Source: Microbacterium maritypicum (GTDB lineage Bacteria; Actinomycetota; Actinomycetes; Actinomycetales; Microbacteriaceae). Taken from it: a stretch of DNA of 64,000 nucleotides. Positions 28,325-38,216 of this stretch are shown here, one piece after another. The notes below the pieces were generated by a model that did not search any database, had not been told where the DNA came from, and worked only from the letters and a program-made list of their open reading frames with translations. The stretch covers positions 2,356,001-2,420,000 of the forward strand of contig NZ_CP168030.1 in NCBI RefSeq assembly GCF_041529975.1, given 5' to 3'. The translations under genes and the position numbers were made by a program. How positions within the stretch are numbered: the stretch's first letter is position 1; the number at the start of each line of letters is the position of its first letter.

Positions 28325-29297
28325 CAACGCCGTGCTCGAGCGGATGCTGATCGATGCCGACCCTGCACCGACGCCACGTGACGCACCGCCCGACGCCCGT
28401 GCTCTCGCGACCCGGGACCGCATCCTCCGACGCGATGTCGCACCGAAGCGCCGTCGGGTGCAGACGCTCGGCTGGGCGGGTGGGATCACGGCCGTCGCCG
28501 CTTCCACCGCCCTGGTGATCGGGGTGCTCTCTCCGCAGGGCGCCGCCGTGGCGGGCACTCCCGCACCGCTCGAGTTCAGTGGGTCGAGCACTGTCGCTCA
28601 GATCGTCGACGACGCGGAGACGGCTCTTGCCGAGACACCGGGGCCGACGGTGCCGATGCGAACAGTCAGGACGGCCTCCTGGGGCTTCCAAGTCGATGTC
28701 GACGCGAAGACCACGACTGTCGTGCCACAGCTCTCCACACTCGTGTGGGAACCGGACGGCTCCGGGCGGATGACCATCATCGCCGGAGTGCCGTACGATC
28801 CCTCTGACGCGGTGGCCAGCAACGCCGCCGAGGTTTCGAGCAGCGGGAAGGTCGTCACCGATCTGGTGATGGAGCCGGGGGATTTCGAGACCCCCTGGAC
28901 GACGGTGCCCGGTGAGACGCGGGACGACATGGTGGCGATGCTCGAGGCGTTCGGCATGCCGGCAGATCCCACCGCGTACGACGTCGAGCTGGCGCTCACC
29001 TCTGTTCTGGACCAGTGGACGCTGACCGACGCGCAGCACGCGCAACTCCTGCTCCTGCTCGAGGAGGCCGGTGGTGGCGAAGCACTGGGCAACACGACCG
29101 ATCGCCTGGGGCGCGCCGTGACCGGTGTACGTGTCCAGTCCCCGGACGGCGCCGTGAGCGACCTGGTCCTGGTGTCGCGCGACACGGGGCGGATCGTGGG
29201 CGTCGAACGCACGGTCCTGAAAGCCGATGACGTGTTCCCCGCCGGCGCGATCATCTCGTATCAGATGTGGGATCTCGATGAGGAGACCGTTCGATGA
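28317..29297 (+). CDS. membrane protein paired with the sigma factor (CU044_5270-like)
   Basis: The 326-residue protein has a cytoplasmic N-terminal part of about 50 residues, one membrane helix (TLGWAGGITAVAASTALVIGV, near residues 50-72) and a large extracellular domain with no cysteine pattern. Similar proteins follow ECF-type sigma genes in actinobacteria. No HxxxCxxC zinc motif of ZAS anti-sigma factors is present in its N-terminus, so the antagonism, if any, uses another mode. It starts with ATG inside the last codons of the sigma gene and its own end overlaps the next gene by four bases. Anti-sigma function is inference. Confidence 0.6.
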   Translation: MPDNAVLERMLIDADPAPTPRDAPPDARALATRDRILRRDVAPKRRRVQTLGWAGGITAVAASTALVIGVLSPQGAAVAGTPAPLEFSGSSTVAQIVDDAETALAETPGPTVPMRTVRTASWGFQVDVDAKTTTVVPQLSTLVWEPDGSGRMTIIAGVPYDPSDAVASNAAEVSSSGKVVTDLVMEPGDFETPWTTVPGETRDDMVAMLEAFGMPADPTAYDVELALTSVLDQWTLTDAQHAQLLLLLEEAGGGEALGNTTDRLGRAVTGVRVQSPDGAVSDLVLVSRDTGRIVGVERTVLKADDVFPAGAIISYQMWDLDEETVR

Positions 29298-29767
29298 AAC
29301 GCACCACCGTTCTGGCCGCTGCTCTGCTCGGGCTCGTCATGACGCTGGGGGCGGCCCCCGCCATGGCCGCCGTCGACGACGACCGTGAGGTCGACCCCCT
29401 GGTGGCGGCGGTGCTCGATGAGGTGCCGGGCGGTGTCGTCATCGACGGGCGGCACGCGGTGTGGCCCAAGCTCGACATGGAGCTCACCGTGCCCGCAGCC
29501 TCGGGCTTGTCATCGTGGTCGGTCGGGAGCTGCACCACCGGCAGGATCTGCGCCTACAGCAACACTTCGCTCGGCGGAGCATCCCTGACGTTCGGCACGT
29601 GCGCGGTGCATACGATCCCGTCGAGCTTCGCGGTCAAGTCCGTCGCCAACGCCCGCGGCTCCGGCTCCGTCCAGGTGCGCAACGGGTCGACCGTCCTGAA
29701 GACCGTGGCTGCCGGGAGCTGGAGCAACGTCTCCGGCACGGTCACCAACCTCCGCTGCCTCCTCTGA
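29294..29767 (+). CDS. secreted I36-like small cysteine protein
   Basis: The 157-residue product has a Sec signal peptide (MKRTTVLAAALLGL start, cleavage likely after AMA near residue 25). The mature part holds four Cys residues in the SC...RICAYSN...GTC...RC order, and the segment GRICAYSNTSLGGASLTF resembles peptidase inhibitor family I36, whose members have a crystallin-like fold. Inhibitory activity is not certain, because many proteins with this fold are simply secreted structural or antimicrobial-type proteins. It overlaps the upstream membrane-protein gene by four bases, so it is part of the sigma-factor unit. Confidence 0.65.
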   Translation: MKRTTVLAAALLGLVMTLGAAPAMAAVDDDREVDPLVAAVLDEVPGGVVIDGRHAVWPKLDMELTVPAASGLSSWSVGSCTTGRICAYSNTSLGGASLTFGTCAVHTIPSSFAVKSVANARGSGSVQVRNGSTVLKTVAAGSWSNVSGTVTNLRCLL

Positions 29768-29770
29768 ACC

Positions 29771-30739
29771 GTGTCGCAGTCGATGTCATCCGAGGAACGG
29801 CCGCTGGCGCAGCACTGGGTGGCGACCGCGCCCGGTGGACCGGATTCGTGGGAGTTCGTCGAGGAGCGACTGGCGGCACCCGGGCACGGTGAGGTCACCA
29901 TCCGAGTGCACGCGTCCGGCGTGAACCCCGCCGACGCGAAGCATGTCGCGTCCGGCGGGTCGGGCCTGGAGTTCCCCGTTCCGATCGGGTACGAGGTGTC
30001 CGGTGTGCTCAGCGCGGTCGGTCCGGACACTCGGATCGGCTCCGGTGCAGCGGCGATCGGCGACGAGGTGATCGCTTTCCGGGTGCGCGGCGGTTACGCG
30101 ACAGCGGTCACGGTCCCCGCGGAGAAGGTCTTCGCGAAGCCGTCCACGCTCACGCATCCGGAGGCGGCGAACCTGCTTCTCGTCGGCACCACGGCCGCGG
30201 AGATGCTCGCGGTCACCGGGGCGGCGCCGGGGGAGACCGTCCTCCTCCACGGCGCCTCGGGCGCGGTCGGCGTGAGCGTTCTGCAGCAGGCTCGGCTCCG
30301 CGGCATCCGCGTCATCGGCACCGCGAGCACCGACCGGTTCGACGAGGTCCGGCGATTCGGGGGAGAGCCCGTCCGATACGGCCCGGGGCTCGCCGACCGG
30401 GTCCGTGAGGTCTCGGCCGGACCGGTGGCCGCAGCGCTCGATGCCGTCGGCACCGACGAGGCCGTCGACGTGTCACTCGAGCTGGTCGCGGATCGCCGTC
30501 GCATCGTCACCATCGCCGCCCTGGGGCGCGCCGAGGCCGAGGGGATCCAGGCGATCGCCGGCTCGATGCCCGCCAGTGCCCGGTTCCGCGATGAGGTGCG
30601 CAGCGAGCTGATCGCCCTCGCGCAGAACGGCGACCTCGTGGTGCCCGTCGCCCGGACCTTTCCGCTCGACGAGGCGCGTCAGGCCCATCGTGTGTTGGCG
30701 ACCGGCCACCCTGGCGGGAAACTCGCCCTGATCCCCTAG
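29771..30739 (+). CDS. zinc-free MDR family NADP-dependent oxidoreductase
   Basis: The 322-residue protein is a quinone-oxidoreductase-type medium-chain reductase. It has the GroES-like half with ASGVNPADAKHV and GYEVSGV, the NADPH-binding LLHGASGAVGVSVLQQA and no zinc-binding Cys. It starts at a GTG three bases after the preceding gene, so it may be cotranscribed with the sigma unit. The substrate is unknown; a quinone or enone is usual for the family. Confidence 0.85.
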   Translation: MSQSMSSEERPLAQHWVATAPGGPDSWEFVEERLAAPGHGEVTIRVHASGVNPADAKHVASGGSGLEFPVPIGYEVSGVLSAVGPDTRIGSGAAAIGDEVIAFRVRGGYATAVTVPAEKVFAKPSTLTHPEAANLLLVGTTAAEMLAVTGAAPGETVLLHGASGAVGVSVLQQARLRGIRVIGTASTDRFDEVRRFGGEPVRYGPGLADRVREVSAGPVAAALDAVGTDEAVDVSLELVADRRRIVTIAALGRAEAEGIQAIAGSMPASARFRDEVRSELIALAQNGDLVVPVARTFPLDEARQAHRVLATGHPGGKLALIP

Positions 30740-30740
30740 G

Positions 30741-31388
30741 TCAGTCGATCTCGCGCAGGGCGGAGGTCACGACCACCACGTCGTCGCCGTATTCGGCATC
30801 CACCGCATCCTGGAGAGTGCGGTCATCCCACACGACCTGCAGCCAGACGTAGCCTCGATCCGTCCCGACCGTGAGGGCATCGGTCCCGAGACGCGCGGAG
30901 ATGTCGTCCTGCACCCGCGTCAACTCGTCTTCGGCCGTCGAGCCCTCGACGCCGCCGGTCGGATCTTCTGGAGCCACCGTGTCGTACAGCGCGAGCATGA
31001 TCGGCGGGTCGGTCCGGGTGAGCCGCTCGCCGTCGTACGTGGCATACACGGCATACGCGCCCCAGGTCGCGTCCCCGCTGGTCTCGCTGCCGTCGACGCC
31101 GTCCCAGGTCCAGTCGTCCAGTGGCACCCCGCTGCACTGGGGCGGGTAGGACTCCATGATCGCCCCCATGCACAACGCCACGTCGCCTGCGTCGTCCAGC
31201 ACGGTGCCCACCCCGATGACGCGCCCCTCCGGAGGCTCAGGATGTGCGTTCTCGAGGCGCTGGTCCGACGGGACGGTCGTGCTCGTCGGCGCCGCGGAAC
31301 CGCCCGGTCCCGCGGCGCAGGCGGTCAAAGCGAGGAGTCCGACGGCCGATGCCACGGCGAGGATCAGGCGACGCTGCGATGTGCTCAT
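30741..31388 (-). CDS. predicted lipoprotein, unknown function
   Basis: The 215-residue protein has a lipoprotein signal with lipobox LTAC (C24), then a Gly/Pro/Ser/Thr linker and an acidic domain. I do not recognise a family. The ATG at 31388 gives a normal signal peptide; a GTG at 31403 is an alternative. The 3' end faces the oxidoreductase gene with only one base between them. Confidence 0.65.
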   Translation of the reverse strand: MSTSQRRLILAVASAVGLLALTACAAGPGGSAAPTSTTVPSDQRLENAHPEPPEGRVIGVGTVLDDAGDVALCMGAIMESYPPQCSGVPLDDWTWDGVDGSETSGDATWGAYAVYATYDGERLTRTDPPIMLALYDTVAPEDPTGGVEGSTAEDELTRVQDDISARLGTDALTVGTDRGYVWLQVVWDDRTLQDAVDAEYGDDVVVVTSALREID

Positions 31389-31452
31389 ATCGGGGAGTGT
31401 CACCGGCCGCGTGATCGTCTCACACGCGTCGAAACCGCCGGGCCATCCCTGC

Positions 31453-31467
31453 TAGCATGACCACATG
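31453..31467 (+). promoter_or_regulatory. -10 element and leaderless start of the leuA leader
   Basis: TAGCAT at 31453-31458 is followed by six bases and the ATG of the leader peptide. Translation would begin at the 5' end of the RNA. Confidence 0.6.
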
Positions 31468-31495
31468 CCTTTCGGCGGTCTGCTTCTTCTTAGCT

Positions 31496-31512
<17 letters not shown>
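31465..31512 (+). CDS. leucine-rich leader peptide of leuA
   Basis: This 15-codon frame encodes MPFGGLLLLSCRDES. Four Leu codons stand in a row (CTG CTT CTT CTT); CTT is expected to be rare in so GC-rich a genome, which would make translation sensitive to charged leucyl-tRNA. The frame begins at a leaderless promoter and its last codons form the left arm of a hairpin. Leader-peptide control of leuA is known in outline for actinobacteria, so this is a strong candidate for leucine attenuation. It is too short for ordinary gene callers. Confidence 0.72.
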
Positions 31513-33336
<1,824 letters not shown>

Positions 33337-33350
33337 CAGTCCGCGCAGGA

Positions 33351-33380
33351 ACGCCCCCTCGGTGACGACCGAGGGGGCGT
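33351..33380. terminator. terminator of leuA
   Basis: ACGCCCCCTC pairs with GAGGGGGCGT around a ten-base loop; a T-rich tail follows. The minus-strand VOC gene ends at 33395, so it can serve both directions. Confidence 0.85.
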
Positions 33381-33394
33381 TCGTCATTCCCTGT

Positions 33395-33769
33395 TCAGAC
33401 CCACTGGACGAGCTGCCAGATGATCCCGTTCGGATCGGCGAACTGGCAATAGCGCTCGCCCCACGGCTCGGTCTCCGGGGGAGTGATGACGCGCGCACCC
33501 GCCGCGTCGATGCGGGCGAACTCCGCATCGATGTCCTCCACGACGAACACGAGCAGGGTGCCCTGACCCGCGGAGCCGGCGATCTCCTGGGGTCGGAAGC
33601 TTCCCAGGCCGGTCTCCAGGAAGATGAGGTTGGGTGCGTCCGGGTGCTGCAGCGAGACGAATCCCTCGGCGGACATCGCCTCCTCGAATCCGAAGTGTGT
33701 TTTCGCGAACGCGGCTGACGCGGCGACGTCGTCGACGTTGAGAGAGATGGCGGTCTGAGTGATGTTCAC
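33395..33769 (-). CDS. VOC family (glyoxalase/bleomycin-resistance-like) protein
   Basis: The 124-residue protein has two beta-alpha-beta-beta-beta units (ITQTAISLNVDDVAAS start, ending YCQFADPNGIIWQLVQWV) of the vicinal oxygen chelate fold. The family includes dioxygenases, antibiotic-binding proteins and isomerases, so the activity is open. The start is a GTG behind GGAG. It is divergent from the TetR gene and shares its control region, so it is the likely target of that regulator. Confidence 0.82.
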   Translation of the reverse strand: MNITQTAISLNVDDVAASAAFAKTHFGFEEAMSAEGFVSLQHPDAPNLIFLETGLGSFRPQEIAGSAGQGTLLVFVVEDIDAEFARIDAAGARVITPPETEPWGERYCQFADPNGIIWQLVQWV

Positions 33770-33784
33770 GGTGTCTCCTGTCTA

Positions 33785-33807
33785 AACTACGTACAACGTA
33801 CATGGTT
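33785..33807. promoter_or_regulatory. candidate TetR-type operator
   Basis: AACTACGTAC and GTACATGGTT are arranged as an inverted repeat with a three-base spacer, matching at eight of ten positions. It lies between the divergent VOC and TetR genes, which is where a TetR-type dimer would bind. Confidence 0.5.
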
Positions 33808-33836
33808 AAGAGATCCCGTGAGAGGATTATTCCGAC

Positions 33837-34571
33837 ATGGCCAAGAATCTGGTGGATCTCCTCTGGCGGGACGAATCGTCGGCGGCCGCGGGCGGTCGTC
33901 GTGGACCTCGGGCCCGACGTTCGACGGCGGAGGTTATCTCGCGGGCGATCGAGCTCGCCGATCACGCCGATCTGGACGCCGTGACGATCCGCGCCCTCGC
34001 GCAGTCACTCCAGCTGCCGCCGATGTCGATCTACACGCACGTGAACAGCCGTGCGGACCTGCTCGTCCTGATGGTCGACGTGATGCACTCTCGGATGCGG
34101 GTTCGCTCGGTCGAGGAAGTCGGCTGGCCCGCGCGAGTGCGCGCGGTTGCCGAGGACAACCTCGCCCTGCTGCGAGGGCATCCCTGGGTGCTCGACATCG
34201 CGGACCAGCGTGCCGCGCTCGGGCCCGGCACGATCGCCAAGTACGACCGCGAGCTGCATGCGTTCGATGACACGGGGCTGGGCGACATCGAACGCGACGC
34301 GGCACTGTCCTTCCTCCTGGACTTCGTCCACGCCGCGGCGATGAGGATGCGGGAGAGCGCCGAGAAGGAGCAGTTCGGCGCATTTTGGGCGGAGGCGGGC
34401 CCGCGTCTCGCTACCTACCTGGGGGAGGACTACCCGCTCGCGCAATCGGTCGGTCAGGCCGCGGGCGAGTCCCTGGGGACGCCCTACGATGCCGCAGTCG
34501 CGTGGGAATTCGGTCTGGCGAGGGTGATCGACGGCCTCCGTGCGATCATCGGCGAGCACCCGGGATCCTGA
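33837..34571 (+). CDS. TetR family transcriptional regulator
   Basis: The 244-residue protein has an N-terminal helix-turn-helix (about residues 30-75, with AVTIRALAQSLQLPPMSIYTHVNS quoted by position; SIYTHVNSRADL is typical) and a helical C-terminal ligand-binding domain of the TetR_C_1 type. GATTAT lies six bases before the ATG, so it may also be leaderless. The control of the divergent VOC gene is inferred from layout and the inverted repeat. The ligand is unknown. Confidence 0.85.
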   Translation: MAKNLVDLLWRDESSAAAGGRRGPRARRSTAEVISRAIELADHADLDAVTIRALAQSLQLPPMSIYTHVNSRADLLVLMVDVMHSRMRVRSVEEVGWPARVRAVAEDNLALLRGHPWVLDIADQRAALGPGTIAKYDRELHAFDDTGLGDIERDAALSFLLDFVHAAAMRMRESAEKEQFGAFWAEAGPRLATYLGEDYPLAQSVGQAAGESLGTPYDAAVAWEFGLARVIDGLRAIIGEHPGS

Positions 34572-34580
34572 GATCGAGGC

Positions 34581-35279
34581 TCAGATGTCGGCGCTGGGCT
34601 TGACGATCGCGATGGCGCCCGTCTCGGCGGCCACCTTGCGGCGGTAGATCCGGCGCTGCTCGGGCAAGGAGACGTCGAACGTGACGGCGAGGATGCGGAT
34701 GACGGTCGTCACGGCGATGCCGGCGACGGCGGCGATCGTGATGGGCATCCCGAGCGCGACGGCGATGACGATGAACGTGCACCCGGCGCCGGCCGCGACG
34801 GCGTAGAGCGACCCGACGTGCATGATCGCGGTCGGCAGCCCCATGAGCATGTCGCGGAGCACGCTGCCGCCCACGGCCGCGCACACGCCGATGAACACGG
34901 CCGGCACCTCGGGGATGCCGAAGGCGAGAGCTTTGCTCGTCCCGAACGCACCGAACATCCCGATGACCACCGCGTCGAGCACCACGATCGCGGTGTTCAG
35001 GCGGGTGAACAGACCGGCGAGCAGCATGCCCAGGAGTGCCGCCCCGGCCGCCGTGACGAGATACCACTGGTTCTGCAGCGTCGCCGGCGTCTGCCCGAGC
35101 AGGATGTCGCGGATCAGACCGCCGCCCATCCCGATCATGATGCCGATGATCGCGACGCCGAGCCAGTCGAGGCGCCGCTGACCCTGGAACCCCGAAGCGA
35201 ACATCGCTCCCTGGACCCCGCCGAGGCCGACGCCGAGCAGGTCCGCCCACAGCGGAATGGTGAAGAGCGGTTCGGTCAC
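34581..35279 (-). CDS. TRIC-type (UPF0126) cation channel protein
   Basis: The 232-residue membrane protein has two UPF0126-type repeats with about seven helices ([15 protein letters not shown] in the first, [16 protein letters not shown] in the second), matching the prokaryotic relatives of trimeric intracellular cation channels. The GTG at 35279 is preferred over the upstream start at 35321 because a promoter hexamer lies six bases before it. The starts of this gene and recO are 34 bases apart on opposite strands. Confidence 0.82.
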   Translation of the reverse strand: MTEPLFTIPLWADLLGVGLGGVQGAMFASGFQGQRRLDWLGVAIIGIMIGMGGGLIRDILLGQTPATLQNQWYLVTAAGAALLGMLLAGLFTRLNTAIVVLDAVVIGMFGAFGTSKALAFGIPEVPAVFIGVCAAVGGSVLRDMLMGLPTAIMHVGSLYAVAAGAGCTFIVIAVALGMPITIAAVAGIAVTTVIRILAVTFDVSLPEQRRIYRRKVAAETGAIAIVKPSADI

Positions 35280-35291
35280 CCGTCCATTCTC
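35277..35291 (-). promoter_or_regulatory. -10 element and leaderless start of the TRIC-type gene
   Basis: On the minus strand GAGAAT is followed by six bases and the GTG at 35279. The first base is G rather than T. Confidence 0.45.
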
Positions 35292-35301
35292 CCGTACGGA
35301 G

Positions 35302-35316
35302 GATAATCGAGGGGTG
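35302..35316 (+). promoter_or_regulatory. -10 element and leaderless start of recO
   Basis: GATAAT at 35302-35307 is followed by six bases and the GTG at 35314. It lies back to back with the TRIC-type promoter. Confidence 0.52.
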
Positions 35317-36057
35317 CCCACCTACCGAGACGAAGCGGTGATCCTGCGCACTCACAAGCTCGGTGAGGCGGATCGCATCGTCACCATGCTCTCGCGCCGC
35401 CACGGTAAGGTGCGCGCGGTCGCTAAGGGCGTGCGCCGCACCTCGTCGAAGTTCGGCGCCAGGCTCGAGCCGTTCATGGTCGCCGACGTGCAGCTCTATC
35501 AGGGGCGCTCGCTCGACATCGTGCAGCAGGCGGAATCGCTCGGCTCCTACGGCACGGACATCGCGGCGCACTACGACCGGTTCACCGCGGCGAACGCGAT
35601 GGTGGAGACGGCCGACCGTCTGAGCGATGCCGAGGCGACCCCCGATCAGTACCTGCTCCTCGTGGGCGGGCTGCGGGCACTGTCGCGCGGAGAGCACGTC
35701 GCGCGCAGCATCCTCGATTCGTACCTCCTGCGGGTCATGTCGCTTTCCGGGTGGGCGCCCTCGCTCGACGAATGCGCGCGCTGCGGGACACCGGGACCGC
35801 ACGCGCGATTCGTCGCGCAGCTGGGTGGACTGGTGTGCACCAACTGCGCGCCGGCCGGCAGCCCCCGCGTCGCCGAGAAGACACTGACCCTTCTCCGCGC
35901 CTTGATCTCGGGCGAGTGGGACGTCATCGATGCGTCACCGCCCGCCGACACCGCGGCCGCGTCCGGACTCGTCTCCGCTTACGCCCAGTGGCACCTGGAG
36001 CGCGGCATCCGCTCGCTCGCCCATGTGTCGGACATCTCGTCGGAAGGACCACGATGA
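35314..36057 (+). CDS. recO: DNA repair protein RecO
   Basis: The 247-residue protein loads RecA onto SSB-coated gaps together with RecR. It has an N-terminal OB domain ([21 protein letters not shown]; the [12 protein letters not shown] segment is typical) and a C-terminal zinc site with CARC and CTNC. The GTG start at 35314 fits the promoter and the family N-terminus [10 protein letters not shown]. Its stop overlaps the uppS start by four bases, a classic recO-uppS pair. Confidence 0.92.
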   Translation: MPTYRDEAVILRTHKLGEADRIVTMLSRRHGKVRAVAKGVRRTSSKFGARLEPFMVADVQLYQGRSLDIVQQAESLGSYGTDIAAHYDRFTAANAMVETADRLSDAEATPDQYLLLVGGLRALSRGEHVARSILDSYLLRVMSLSGWAPSLDECARCGTPGPHARFVAQLGGLVCTNCAPAGSPRVAEKTLTLLRALISGEWDVIDASPPADTAAASGLVSAYAQWHLERGIRSLAHVSDISSEGPR

Positions 36058-36857
36058 GCCCCAAGCCCTACACGCACAAAGACGCGGTGCCCTATCGTCC
36101 GCTGGATTGGACCGGTGTGCACCCGCCGGCGTTCCGGGCCGTGCCCGAGCACGTCGCGATCGTCATGGACGGCAACGGCCGCTGGGCCAACCGCCGAGGT
36201 CTCAACCGCATCGAAGGCCACAAGGCGGGCGAGGAGGTGCTGCTCGACGTCGTCGCCGGCGCAATCCAGGCCGGGGTGAAGCATCTGTCCGTGTACGCGT
36301 TCTCGACCGAGAACTGGGCGCGGTCCCCCGAGGAGGTGCGCTTCCTCATGGGCTACAACCGCGATGTGCTGCACCGCCGCCGCGACCAGCTCAACGAGTG
36401 GGGCGTCCGCATCCGCTGGGCCGGCCGCAAGCCGAGGCTCTGGGGCAGCGTCATCAAGGAGTTGCAGCACGCCGAACAGCTCACCCGCGGCAACGACGTG
36501 CTCACCCTCACGATGTGCGTCAATTACGGCGGACGGGTCGAGCTCGTCGACGCGATGCGGGCGATCGCGGAAGACGTCGCTGCCGGGCGCGTGAAGCCCA
36601 AGGCCATCACCGAGAAGATGATCCGCCGGAACCTGTACGTGCCGGACATGCCCGACGTCGATCTCTTCCTCCGGAGCTCGGGGGAGCAGCGCACCTCGAA
36701 CTTCCTGCTGTGGGAGTCGGCCTACGCCGAGATGGTGTTCCTTGACACGCTCTGGCCGGACTTCTCGCGGGAAGAGCTCTGGCGGGCGATCGGCATCTAC
36801 CTGTCGCGGGACCGTCGCTTCGGCGGCGCGATCGACACCCCTGACTCACCCGCCTGA
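36054..36857 (+). CDS. uppS: isoprenyl diphosphate synthase, UppS/cis-prenyltransferase
   Basis: The 267-residue enzyme adds isopentenyl units in cis to make the polyprenyl diphosphate lipid carrier for cell-wall synthesis. Motifs are [14 protein letters not shown] with the catalytic Asp, [27 protein letters not shown] and the C-terminal WPDF. Chain length (undecaprenyl or decaprenyl) cannot be read here. The 3' end overlaps the convergent kinase-like gene by 61 bases. Confidence 0.92.
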   Translation: MSPKPYTHKDAVPYRPLDWTGVHPPAFRAVPEHVAIVMDGNGRWANRRGLNRIEGHKAGEEVLLDVVAGAIQAGVKHLSVYAFSTENWARSPEEVRFLMGYNRDVLHRRRDQLNEWGVRIRWAGRKPRLWGSVIKELQHAEQLTRGNDVLTLTMCVNYGGRVELVDAMRAIAEDVAAGRVKPKAITEKMIRRNLYVPDMPDVDLFLRSSGEQRTSNFLLWESAYAEMVFLDTLWPDFSREELWRAIGIYLSRDRRFGGAIDTPDSPA

Positions 36858-37408
36858 GCCCGGAGCCACTGCTCGGTCTCGTTCGGAGTCCGGAGCCGGA
36901 CGATCGTGAGCTGCGGGAAGCGCAGGGTGTAGTCCGGCATCCGCTCTGTCCAATGCCCCAGGGTCTTGGTCTGCCAGGCGAGGATGTTCTCGTCGGGATC
37001 GCTGCGGAACATCTGCCAGATCGGTTTCTCGACGTTGCCGTTCCACATCCGCGTGCGCAGGATGCTGCGGCGCAGCGTTCGACGCAGCAGGCGTGAGCGC
37101 ACCACGCGGTACGGATAGTCCAGCCAGATCGCGAGGTCGGCGCGCGGCGTGAGGATCTCGTCGGTGCCCTTGCTCGTGTACTGCCACTCGGTGACCCAGC
37201 GGTCCTCGGCCGCGAAGGAGCGCACATCGTCGAGGAACTCGGGCCGCGGAGCCCAGTTCGGCCCGTGGAACAGGCCGTCGATCTCGATCTGGCGCAGTCC
37301 CCACACGCCGGCGACGCGGCGCGCGAGAGTGGTCTTGCCGGAGCCCGTGACACCGGCGATCAGGACCCGCTCGGGCCGGAAGGGAAGCGGGTCGGCGGCG
37401 GTGAGCAT
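36797..37408 (-). CDS. P-loop kinase-like ATPase
   Basis: The 203-residue soluble protein has Walker A GVTGSGKT at residues 19-26 (then TLARRVAG), a [20 protein letters not shown] segment and a late Asp/Glu-rich part, which fits the adenylate-kinase-like or topology-modulation group of small P-loop proteins. No specific substrate can be assigned. It overlaps uppS on the other strand by 61 bases, unusually long for this window. The ATG is fixed by a leaderless-type promoter. Confidence 0.8.
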   Translation of the reverse strand: MLTAADPLPFRPERVLIAGVTGSGKTTLARRVAGVWGLRQIEIDGLFHGPNWAPRPEFLDDVRSFAAEDRWVTEWQYTSKGTDEILTPRADLAIWLDYPYRVVRSRLLRRTLRRSILRTRMWNGNVEKPIWQMFRSDPDENILAWQTKTLGHWTERMPDYTLRFPQLTIVRLRTPNETEQWLRAQAGESGVSIAPPKRRSRDR

Positions 37409-37420
37409 CCGAGAATCCTA
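37406..37420 (-). promoter_or_regulatory. -10 element and leaderless start of the P-loop gene
   Basis: On the minus strand TAGGAT is followed by six bases and the ATG at 37408. Confidence 0.6.
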
Positions 37421-37478
37421 TCGATCTCGCGCCCGCCGCCTCGGAATAGCTCGGAGGCGCATGCGGTTGGATGAAAGT

Positions 37479-38153
37479 GTGACTGAACCCATCTCCATCG
37501 ACATCTGGTCCGACATCGCCTGCCCCTGGTGCTACATCGGCAAGCGCAACCTCGAGAAGGGTCTCGAAGCGGTCGCTGCCGACGAGGACGCGCCGCAGGT
37601 CAACATCACCTTCCACTCGTTCGAGCTGTCGCCCGACACCCCGGTCGACTTCGACGGCGACGAGATCGACTTCCTCGCCGGGCACAAGGGCATGCCGCGG
37701 GAGCAGGTCGAGCAGATGCTGTCGAACGTGACCGGTGTTGCCGCGAACGCGGGGCTCGAGTACCGTTTCGACATCCTGCAGCACACCAACACCGTGAAGG
37801 CGCACGAGCTGCTGCACTTCGCGAAGGCCGAAGGGCTGCAGCACGAGATGGAGGAGCGGCTCATGTCCGCCTACTTCACCGAGGGCAAGCACGTCGGGCG
37901 TATCGACGACCTCGTCGCCCTCGCGGCCGAGGTGGGGCTCGACGCCGACCGCGCCCGCACAGCGCTCGAGAGCGAGCAGTACCTCCCGGCCGTGCGTCAG
38001 GATCAGGCGCAGGCACGGGCCTACGGCATCCAGGGCGTTCCGTTCTTCGTCGTCGACGGCCAGTACGGCATCAGTGGCGCACAGCCGCCGGCCGCGTTCG
38101 AGAACGTGATCCGCGACCTGTGGGCCAAGCGGGACGAACCCGTCGAGGCCTGA
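37479..38153 (+). CDS. DsbA family (FrnE-like) thiol oxidoreductase
   Basis: The 224-residue thioredoxin-fold protein carries the active site CPWC with C15 and C18, followed by the helical insertion and the cis-Pro loop GVPFFVVDGQYGISGAQ. It fits the FrnE/2-hydroxychromene-isomerase branch, which works in the cytoplasm (no signal peptide). The GTG at 37479 gives the conserved N-terminus (VTEPISIDIWSD); an ATG at 37461 is an alternative. Confidence 0.85.
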   Translation: MTEPISIDIWSDIACPWCYIGKRNLEKGLEAVAADEDAPQVNITFHSFELSPDTPVDFDGDEIDFLAGHKGMPREQVEQMLSNVTGVAANAGLEYRFDILQHTNTVKAHELLHFAKAEGLQHEMEERLMSAYFTEGKHVGRIDDLVALAAEVGLDADRARTALESEQYLPAVRQDQAQARAYGIQGVPFFVVDGQYGISGAQPPAAFENVIRDLWAKRDEPVEA

Positions 38154-38163
38154 GACCCGCCGG

Positions 38164-38209
38164 ACACCACGACGCCGGGCACCCGAACGGGTCCCCGGCG
38201 TCGTGTTGT
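38164..38209. terminator. bidirectional terminator after the FrnE-like gene
   Basis: ACACCACGACGCCGGG pairs with CCCGGCGTCGTGTTGT with a G-T pair and a loop of about 14 bases. It separates the convergent FrnE-like and phosphoesterase genes. Confidence 0.82.
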
Positions 38210-38216
38210 GTGAGCG

